Assembly: GCA_011048855.1 (NCBI GenBank) | Contig: DSCZ01000321.1 | Span: 1-10,090, forward strand | Reading direction: 5' to 3' | Source: Desulfobacteraceae bacterium | GTDB taxonomy: Bacteria > Desulfobacterota > DSM-4660 > Desulfatiglandales > Desulfatiglandaceae | DNA length: 10,090 nucleotides | In this document: positions 1 through 5,463 of the stretch, piece after piece | Layout of the letters: every line of letters starts with the position of its first letter | Numbering within the stretch: position 1 is the first letter of the stretch | Program-made: the position numbers and the translations under genes | Notes under the pieces: model-generated | Databases searched by the model: none | Seen by the model: the letters and a program-made list of their open reading frames with translations, nothing else | Told to the model about the DNA's origin: nothing

Positions 1-655
1 GCTCGGCTCCGCACTCAACGGCGAGCCCGGCGAGCACCGAGGAATTGTACTCGATGACGGAGCCTGGCTTCAGCCGGGAGGCATCGACCAGGGTCCGATG
101 ATCAACCAGTTCGGATCCGCTGGGGATGATAACCACGCGGGGTTTTTTCCTTACCGTGAGCATGGAGACACCGGCGCCGATAAGCCCACCCAGGTCATAC
201 GCCCGGATAAGATGACCCGCCGGCAAAAGCATTTCGGTGGCCACGATGTCTTCCCCCACCTTGCGCACATGCTGCCACGGATAGGCCGGTTCACGGATCT
301 CAAGACTGCCGTCATCGATTTCGTGGACTTTTTCAACCATGATCACCGCGTCGAAGCCGACCGGCAGAATTTGACCCGTGTTGACCCATTCGTATTCCGA
401 GTGCCGGCTCAAGACGATCGGTTTGACTTCCGTAGTCCCGTACGTCCGGGCCGCCTCGACCGCTATCCCGTCCATCGCCGCACAATGGGACAGCGGGCTC
501 GAAAGACGCGCATAAACAGGCTCGGAAGTGATCCTTCCCAGGGCGTCATCGACAGGGATATCTTCGGTTCCCGGTTTTATTGCGGAAAACCGGCTGAAAA
601 ACAAATCCCTCGCCTCTTCCAGGGACTTCATATCCAGGTAGATTTTTCTTTTCAC
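1..655 (-). CDS. MoeA-like molybdopterin biosynthesis protein, 3'-truncated by window edge
   Basis: The first 218 residues of a second MoeA-type protein are visible; the gene runs off the left edge. MoeA proteins insert molybdate (or tungstate) into adenylylated molybdopterin in the cytoplasm. Visible family marks are the AAMDGIAV stretch (residues 59-66, matching the MDGYAV signature), NTGQILPVGFDAVIMVE (92-108, matching the STGG-LP-GADAVVMVE block) and the start of the MoCF/MogA-like domain at KPRVVIIPSGSELV (171-184), where the usual GDE is GSE. The start is a GTG chosen because GGGAG lies 7 bases upstream and the protein then begins MKRKIYLD. It follows the complete moeA by 14 bp, so co-transcription is likely. 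In Desulfobacterota such a second copy often carries a C-terminal LysR-substrate-binding/PBP-like domain; that part would lie outside the window, so this is inference. It is clearly divergent from its neighbour, not a recent duplicate. Confidence 0.85.
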   Translation of the reverse strand, partial: MKRKIYLDMKSLEEARDLFFSRFSAIKPGTEDIPVDDALGRITSEPVYARLSSPLSHCAAMDGIAVEAARTYGTTEVKPIVLSRHSEYEWVNTGQILPVGFDAVIMVEKVHEIDDGSLEIREPAYPWQHVRKVGEDIVATEMLLPAGHLIRAYDLGGLIGAGVSMLTVRKKPRVVIIPSGSELVDHRTLVDASRLKPGSVIEYNSSVLAGLAVECGAE

Positions 656-662
656 AACAATA

Positions 663-667
663 CTCCC
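663..667 (-). promoter_or_regulatory. Ribosome binding site GGGAG deciding a GTG start
   Basis: GGGAG on the minus strand sits 7 bases before the GTG at 655-653. The next in-frame ATG (codon 9) has no comparable purine stretch upstream, so the GTG is preferred as the start of the partial MoeA-like gene. The site lies just past the stop codon of the upstream moeA, which suits re-initiation by ribosomes finishing that gene. Confidence 0.6.
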
Positions 668-669
668 GG

Positions 670-1908
670 TTAATGGTCGAAAAGCCGAACGAACACCTTC
701 TGCCCGGCATAGAGCCCCTCGGAATTCAGTGGAATGCGTATGAGACCTTCCGCCTCGACCATTGTCGATATCAATCCTGATTTTCCGAAAACAGGCTCGG
801 CTGAAACTATGCCGTTTTGTTCCTTCAGCCGCACCCCGACATATTCTTCCCTGCCCCCGGAGGACTCCAGGTTCCGGGAAAGCTCCGCTTCCAGAAATCC
901 CCGGCCGATCCTTTGATCTTCAGACCTCCCGCAAAGCAGCCTCAGCAACGGTGTCAATAAAATCTCGGCCACCACGAAAGCTGAACTGACCTGGCCGGGC
1001 AGCCCGATAACCGCCTTGCCGGAACACGACCCGATGATCGTCGGTTTGCCCGGCTTGATGGATATGCCGTGAACAAGAAGTTTAAAATCCGGCAGAGATT
1101 CCAACACTTGCAGTGTCAAATCCCGGGTTCCCACCGAACTCCCTCCCGACAGCCAGACAGCATCCGATTCGGCCACCGCCCGCACCACGCATTCGCGGAA
1201 AGGCTCGAATCGATCCGGACAAATCCCGTAAAAATGCGGCACGGCTCCGTGCCGCCGACAAAACGCCGCAAGGGTATAGCGGTTTATATCGCGCACCTTG
1301 CCGGGCTCAACAGGCCGGTCCGCGGGGATGACTTCATCCCCCGCGGAAACAATTCCCACTTTCGGCTTCTTGAATACGTGGACCCCGGTTATCCCTAGGC
1401 CGGCGCAAAACCCTATATCCTGCGGGGTCAAGCGCCGCCCGGTTCTGAATACGACGGTTCCCCTGCTCACGTCGTCACCGGCCTGAATCACGTTTTCGAG
1501 AACCGAAACCGCCCGGGTGATTTCTATCGTATGAGCATCGAGCGGATGGCAATATTCCACCATTACGACCGCGTCGGCGCCTGGAGGAAGCATACCGCCG
1601 GTTGAGATCCTGGCCGCCCGGCCGGGTTCGACTGAAAATTCCGCGGCCCTGCCCATTTCAACCTCTCCGCACACTTCAAAGAAGGCCGGCAGCGTTTCGG
1701 CGGCGCCGAAAGTATCCCTGGCTCTGACCGCATAGCCGTCCATTGTCGAACGGGCGAATCCGGGCAGGTTCTCTGGAGCCGTCACATCTTCGCTGCAGAC
1801 CCTGTCGAGGGCGTCATCCAGGGATACGGACTCACGCCCGATCGGACCGAAGCCTTTCAGGTGTTCCAGGGCACGTTCACAAGTCACAAGCTTGAAAAAA
1901 GATTCCAT
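670..1908 (-). CDS. moeA: Molybdopterin molybdenumtransferase MoeA
   Basis: A complete 412-residue MoeA, the usual family length (about 400-410). It catalyses metal insertion into adenylylated molybdopterin to form Moco in the cytoplasm, acting after MogA/MoaB-type adenylylation. Motifs in order: STMDGYAV (54-61), STGGMLPPGADAVVMVE (102-118), the MoCF domain with SAGDEV (188-193) and VRDINRY (205-211), LSGGSSVGTRD (253-263), IKPGKP (285-290), GLPGQVSSA (302-310, where many members have GLPGNPVSA), and a C-terminal domain IV from GREEYVGVRL (352) to the end. The frame stays open for 75 more codons upstream to 2133. I start at 1908 because GAGG lies 7 bases before this ATG and because MESFFKLVTCERAL is where MoeA homology normally begins. 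It heads a minus-strand operon with the MoeA-like gene 14 bp downstream. A LeuPro-Gly-Gln variant in the GLPG motif is the only mild oddity. Confidence 0.93.
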   Translation of the reverse strand: MESFFKLVTCERALEHLKGFGPIGRESVSLDDALDRVCSEDVTAPENLPGFARSTMDGYAVRARDTFGAAETLPAFFEVCGEVEMGRAAEFSVEPGRAARISTGGMLPPGADAVVMVEYCHPLDAHTIEITRAVSVLENVIQAGDDVSRGTVVFRTGRRLTPQDIGFCAGLGITGVHVFKKPKVGIVSAGDEVIPADRPVEPGKVRDINRYTLAAFCRRHGAVPHFYGICPDRFEPFRECVVRAVAESDAVWLSGGSSVGTRDLTLQVLESLPDFKLLVHGISIKPGKPTIIGSCSGKAVIGLPGQVSSAFVVAEILLTPLLRLLCGRSEDQRIGRGFLEAELSRNLESSGGREEYVGVRLKEQNGIVSAEPVFGKSGLISTMVEAEGLIRIPLNSEGLYAGQKVFVRLFDH

Positions 1909-1915
1909 AAAAAAA

Positions 1916-1919
1916 CCTC
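1916..1919 (-). promoter_or_regulatory. Ribosome binding site GAGG of moeA
   Basis: GAGG on the minus strand, separated from the ATG at 1908-1906 by seven T residues. It supports the 412-residue form of MoeA over the longer in-frame extension that opens at 2133. Confidence 0.6.
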
Positions 1920-1960
1920 GATCGTTGAACACCATCCCGTCCGGTGCGGAAATTTCGATG

Positions 1961-1989
1961 ACTATGTCATAAATGACATAGCGTCGCAA
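1961..1989 (-). promoter_or_regulatory. Candidate promoter for moeA operon
   Basis: On the minus strand TTGCGA (1989-1984, four of six matches to TTGACA) is followed after 17 bases by CATAGT (1966-1961, four of six matches to TATAAT). This would start transcription near 1954 and give a leader of about 45 bases. The spacing is ideal but both hexamers are imperfect. The inverted repeat at 1962-1981 fills the spacer and covers most of the -10, which is how a repressor site or an activator-dependent promoter would look. Inference from consensus only. Confidence 0.35.
1962..1981. repeat. Inverted repeat with 9-bp arms, candidate operator
   Basis: CTATGTCAT and ATGACATAG are exact reverse complements separated by two A residues. 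The element lies in the divergent moeA/MFS intergenic region, inside the candidate moeA promoter. Its 2-fold symmetry and length suit binding by a dimeric helix-turn-helix regulator. I cannot name the regulator: the sequence does not plainly match the ModE consensus as I know it. The extended-ORF reading of this DNA (in-frame with moeA) is not thought to be coding. Confidence 0.55.
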
Positions 1990-2032
1990 CTCAAAAACAT
2001 CTTTGATTCTTTCCCGGCCGTAATATTGCCGC

Positions 2033-2060
2033 TTGACTTTGGAACCACGACATGGATAAG
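2033..2060 (+). promoter_or_regulatory. Candidate promoter toward the MFS gene
   Basis: TTGACT (2033-2038, five of six matches to the -35 consensus) is followed after 16 bases by GATAAG (2055-2060, four of six matches to the -10 consensus). Transcription would begin near 2067, leaving a leader of about 105 bases before the MFS start codon. That leader contains the hairpin and T-run at 2141-2165. The match is moderate and unconfirmed. Confidence 0.3.
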
Positions 2061-2140
2061 TGCCCTTCATGTCTCGAGGGGTGGATATTTCCCCGCATTT
2101 AAAATTAAGGATAGTACCGGCCCGATTATTCATGAGGATG

Positions 2141-2165
2141 CCGCCGGGATGCGGCGGTTTTTTTT
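2141..2165 (+). terminator. Intrinsic terminator hairpin just upstream of the MFS start
   Basis: CCGCC (2141-2145) pairs with GGCGG (2153-2157) across a 7-base loop, and a run of eight T (2158-2165) follows directly. An alternative register pairs GCCGC (2140-2144) with GCGGC (2151-2155). The T-run is on the plus strand only, so it acts on rightward transcripts. No rightward gene ends here: the only rightward gene begins at 2172. It may therefore be an attenuator in the MFS leader, or the end of a short RNA of about 100 bases. The short 5-bp stem is a weakness. Confidence 0.5.
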
Positions 2166-2171
2166 GTTGTT

Positions 2172-3350
2172 ATGACTTTTGAATCCGACGCAAAAGCCGA
2201 TTTCAAAATCATTTTCGCACTCACGCTGGTGCATTTCACCGGAGATTTTTATACTTCGTTTGTGACCCCGCTCATCCCGGTTTACGTTGAAACTTTCTCT
2301 CTTTCGCTGGCCCAGGCGGGGGTCATAACCGGTCTCAGCAGGCTTCTCGCCTTCGTCGTCCAGCCCCCGGTGGGCTACTTCGCCGACCGTTACCGCACAA
2401 GGGTGTTCGTTCTCGGGGGGCCGCTTCTGGCGGTGGTATTCATCTCTTTGAGCGGTATCGTCCCATCCTACCCACTTCTTCTGTTATGTGTCTGTCTCGG
2501 ATCGGTAGGTTCCGCCATGTTTCACCCCTCCACCGCAGGAATGGTCGCCACCTATGCCGGAAAGCATCTCGGGTTGTCCATGTCCCTGTTCAACATGGGC
2601 GGCACCGCTGCATTCGGGCTTGGCCCCCTGTTCATCGCGCTGTTCGTCGGTGCCTACGGCCTCAACTCCATGCCTCTGACCATGCTGCTGGGGCTCATTT
2701 TGATTGTGGTGCTGATCAAAACCGTGCCCGCACCGCTGGGAGAAGGGTTGACCGGCATGGGTTTCTTCGGCTCCCTGCGTGAAGTGCTTGGAGACGTCTG
2801 GAAACAAATTCTTTTGATAATGATCGTGATGATGCTCCGGGCGGCTGTCGGTCAATCCTTCCTGACCTTCATCCCGCTTTTGTGCGCTGAACGCGGTTTT
2901 TCACTGGTGGAAATCGGCGCCGTGGTATCTATTTTCACGATCATGGGGGCGATAAGCGGAGTCATCGCAGGACACAGCGCCGACCGCTTCGGGTACATGA
3001 AAATATTTTTAATCGCTCATGGACTTTCCACACCGAGCCTGATTTTGCTGCTTTTTCTTCCTGGTAAATGGTTATATCTGGGTTCCGCACTTGCGGGCTT
3101 TTTCTTAATGGCCACACTCCCGCTCGGCGTTGCGATGGCACAGGAACTGGCTCCGAGGGGCAGGTCGATGGTCTCCAGCCTGATGATGGGTTTCGCCCTT
3201 GGCATGGGAGGAACGATGACGATCGCCACCGGGAGCCTGGCCGATATGTTTTCGATCCGCTCGGTTCTGTTCGTTCTGGCTTTTATACCGCTGTGCTCGA
3301 TGGGGCTGATCGCGAGGTTCCCTGGACCCGATTCCTCCACCCGTTCTTGA
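2172..3350 (+). CDS. MFS transporter, fosmidomycin-resistance (Fsr)-like
   Basis: A 392-residue inner-membrane protein of the major facilitator superfamily, normal in length, with alternating hydrophobic stretches consistent with 12 membrane helices and a cytoplasmic loop near residues 184-210. Motif A appears in both halves: GYFADRYRTR (68-77) and GHSADRFG (267-274). The segment SAMFHPSTAGMVATYAGK followed by LSMSLFNMGG (114-144), and SLMMGFALGMGG near 336-347, resemble the Fsr branch, whose known members are proton-driven drug exporters; the substrate here is not known. The ATG is the first in-frame start after a TGA at 2133-2135. It has no Shine-Dalgarno sequence: a T-run and GTTGTT precede it, and the nearest GAGG (2134-2137) lies beyond the hairpin. 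The gene is divergent from moeA and its stop is 4 bp from that of the convergent ABC gene. Confidence 0.85.
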   Translation: MTFESDAKADFKIIFALTLVHFTGDFYTSFVTPLIPVYVETFSLSLAQAGVITGLSRLLAFVVQPPVGYFADRYRTRVFVLGGPLLAVVFISLSGIVPSYPLLLLCVCLGSVGSAMFHPSTAGMVATYAGKHLGLSMSLFNMGGTAAFGLGPLFIALFVGAYGLNSMPLTMLLGLILIVVLIKTVPAPLGEGLTGMGFFGSLREVLGDVWKQILLIMIVMMLRAAVGQSFLTFIPLLCAERGFSLVEIGAVVSIFTIMGAISGVIAGHSADRFGYMKIFLIAHGLSTPSLILLLFLPGKWLYLGSALAGFFLMATLPLGVAMAQELAPRGRSMVSSLMMGFALGMGGTMTIATGSLADMFSIRSVLFVLAFIPLCSMGLIARFPGPDSSTRS

Positions 3351-3354
3351 ATCT

Positions 3355-5463
3355 TCATCGTGCAAGCGTCCGGTGAAGCTTATAATACAGCCCACCCAGA
3401 GCCACGAGCTGCGGGTGCGAACCCTGCTCGACAATTCGGCCCCGCCTCATCACCAGAATCCTGTCCGCTTCCATAACGGTCGAAAGCCGGTGAGCCACCA
3501 CGAGCATGGTCCTGTTACGGGCTTCCCGGGAAACAGCCTGTTGAATCAACCGTTCCGTTCCCGGATCGATCTGCGAAGTGGCTTCGTCAAGGAGAAGCAG
3601 CGGCGGATCGTTTACCAGGGCGCGCGCAAAAGAAAGCAGCTGCCGTTCGCCCGTAGAAAGGCCTGAGCCGCCTTCACCCGTCTCATGGTCCAGGCCCCCG
3701 GGCAGGCGCTCGATGAATTCCAGCGCATTCGCCGACAAAGCAGCTTTCTCCACTCTCCGATCATCAAGGCCGGCTCTGCCCAGGGTGATATTTTCCCTGA
3801 CCGTGCCTGAGAAAATCATGACATCCTGCATAACAAAGCCGAGGGCACCACGGAGGGCGCTTTTGCTCCATTTCCGCAGGTCGACGCCGTCCAGCAGAAT
3901 TCCGCCTTCATCGGGATCATAGAACCGCGTCGCAAGATTTACTATCGTGGTTTTTCCGGACCCTGTGGCACCGACTATCGCAACGGTCTCCCCCGGACGG
4001 ATTTCAAACGAAACACGGTCCAGCACCGGCCGGCCTTCATCGTAGGCGAAACATACCCCGCGAAAATCAAGGTGGCCCCTTACCGCCCGGGGGGCATAGG
4101 GAGCAGCGGCTTCCGGAATCCTGTCTTCGAGATCCATAAATTCGAAGATGCGCTCCGCCGAGGCCATGGCAGCCTGCATGATGTTGTATTTTTCCGCTAT
4201 ATCCCTTATCGGACGGAAAAACATCTGCATATAACCAATGAAGGCAACCAGGGCGCCCAGGCTCAGTTCTTCCCGTACCACCTGTCCTCCCCCGTACCAG
4301 ATGAGCAGCGCAACCGCACAGGATGAGATCAGCTCCATAAACGGCATAAAAACGGCAAAAATCCGTATCTGCTGCATACCGGCAAGAAAATTACGGAGAT
4401 TGATGCGTTCGAAGGCCGCCATCTGGAAAGCTTCGGTGACAAAGAGCTGCACCACGTGCATGCCGCTCACCCGCTCCTGTAGAAAGGCATTCAACGCAGC
4501 CACCGAGCTCCTGATCGCCCGGAAAGCTTCTCTCGCGAGCCTGCTGAACACCATCGTCAAGATAAAAACGATCGGGATGAACGCGAACATCCACATCGCC
4601 AGGCGGCGGTCCAGGTAAATTACCACGATTATAATTCCGATCAGAAGGAGCAGATCCTTGAAAACGGTTACGACAACCGACTTGAACATTTCATTCAGAT
4701 TTTCAATATCGTTCGTCACCCGGGTGACGAGCCTTCCGATGGGATTGCGATCGAAAAATCTCAGGGATTGAGCCTGCATTTTGGAAAACAATTCGCTTCG
4801 TATATCGAACATGATCCGCTGGCCGGTCGATTCCAACAGGTAATACTCGACGTAACCCAGTCCGAAAGATGCCACTACCAGGGCCGCAAACACGGCCGCC
4901 ACCAGACCCAGACCGCGGAGATCAGCTGACCTAAGCCGCTTTCGCTGCCCGGCATCGAGCCTTTCGAGCAGGCTTTCGGCCAGCAGAATTCCACCGTCCG
5001 CCAGGCGAAAGCTTTCCGCCTTCCCGACCTCTTCCTCCAGTTCCCGGAAACCAGCTTCGGTCACCCGCACATAGCGCTCATCCAACAGCAGCCCCGAGGT
5101 ACGAAGGCGGTTCAACACGTCCGGGTCCAGTTTTTTCGTTTCCACGTAGGCCAGAGCGAAACGACCGGGCTGCACGGTCGGCTGGAAAGCCCCCCGTCGG
5201 CCATTCATCAATTCGCTGGATTTCGAAGCGGGAAGTCCCGAAAAATCAACCACATGCCAGTACGAAAGTATAAAACGGTCTATTGCAATCTTGGAAAGAT
5301 ACGGCACCGCCAGATCCAGAAGTGTAACCGCCACAGCAAGCGCCAGAGCCGCGGCGATCGGCCGAAGGTACCGGGCCGCATACGGGACGAAGCGCTTCAA
5401 CAGCGACATGTCGTAGGGCCTGCCCAGCTCTCCTTCTTCGATATAGCCGTATTCACCGTGCAT
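3355..5463 (-). CDS. ABC exporter half-transporter, MdlB/TM288-like subunit with consensus ATPase site
   Basis: A 702-residue fused membrane-ATPase subunit of a type IV (ABCB-like) exporter. TM1 lies near residues 34-65 and TM2 near 185-210. Between them is an unusually long, charged, non-membrane insert (about 72-183). The remaining helices extend to about 430. The ATPase domain has Walker A GATGSGKT (498-505), Q-loop Q546, Walker B LLLLDE with catalytic Glu627, and H-loop His658. Its signature is LSTGE (602-606) instead of LSGGQ. The start at 5463 overlaps the end of the upstream ABC gene by 11 bp, which suggests translational coupling; the purine-rich sequence upstream is weak. The open frame continues to 5586, but that extension only shadows the neighbour. 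MHGEYGYIEEGELGRPYD looks like the usual N-terminus of this family. It should pair with the upstream subunit. Substrate unknown; multidrug or lipid export are family possibilities. Confidence 0.88.
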   Translation of the reverse strand: MHGEYGYIEEGELGRPYDMSLLKRFVPYAARYLRPIAAALALAVAVTLLDLAVPYLSKIAIDRFILSYWHVVDFSGLPASKSSELMNGRRGAFQPTVQPGRFALAYVETKKLDPDVLNRLRTSGLLLDERYVRVTEAGFRELEEEVGKAESFRLADGGILLAESLLERLDAGQRKRLRSADLRGLGLVAAVFAALVVASFGLGYVEYYLLESTGQRIMFDIRSELFSKMQAQSLRFFDRNPIGRLVTRVTNDIENLNEMFKSVVVTVFKDLLLLIGIIIVVIYLDRRLAMWMFAFIPIVFILTMVFSRLAREAFRAIRSSVAALNAFLQERVSGMHVVQLFVTEAFQMAAFERINLRNFLAGMQQIRIFAVFMPFMELISSCAVALLIWYGGGQVVREELSLGALVAFIGYMQMFFRPIRDIAEKYNIMQAAMASAERIFEFMDLEDRIPEAAAPYAPRAVRGHLDFRGVCFAYDEGRPVLDRVSFEIRPGETVAIVGATGSGKTTIVNLATRFYDPDEGGILLDGVDLRKWSKSALRGALGFVMQDVMIFSGTVRENITLGRAGLDDRRVEKAALSANALEFIERLPGGLDHETGEGGSGLSTGERQLLSFARALVNDPPLLLLDEATSQIDPGTERLIQQAVSREARNRTMLVVAHRLSTVMEADRILVMRRGRIVEQGSHPQLVALGGLYYKLHRTLAR

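Larger units (their letters stand above)
1909..2171. other. Divergent intergenic region (moeA / MFS)
   Basis: This 263-bp stretch separates the minus-strand moeA from the plus-strand MFS gene. It contains the moeA ribosome binding site, the inverted repeat with its candidate promoter, a candidate rightward promoter, and the rightward hairpin/T8. One frame on each strand happens to stay open through much of it, but neither translation looks like a known protein. I could not recognise a molybdenum-cofactor riboswitch by eye; a covariance-model search would settle that. Confidence 0.6.

Noticed and set aside
98..673. Plus-strand open frame of 191 codons opposite the partial MoeA-like gene
   Set aside because: The opposite strand encodes recognisable MoeA motifs with a ribosome binding site; this frame has unusual composition and no plausible start signal.
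1909..2030. Possible molybdenum-cofactor riboswitch in the moeA leader
   Set aside because: The location is suggestive, but I could not identify the conserved helices by eye, and the candidate transcription start leaves only about 45 bases of leader. A covariance search with the Moco RNA model (RF01055) would decide; a significant hit on the minus strand would overturn this.
1861..2175. Plus-strand open frame of 104 codons crossing the intergenic region
   Set aside because: It begins inside moeA on the opposite strand, runs through the terminator hairpin, ends in a T-run-encoded Phe/Leu tail, and has no ribosome site or known similarity.
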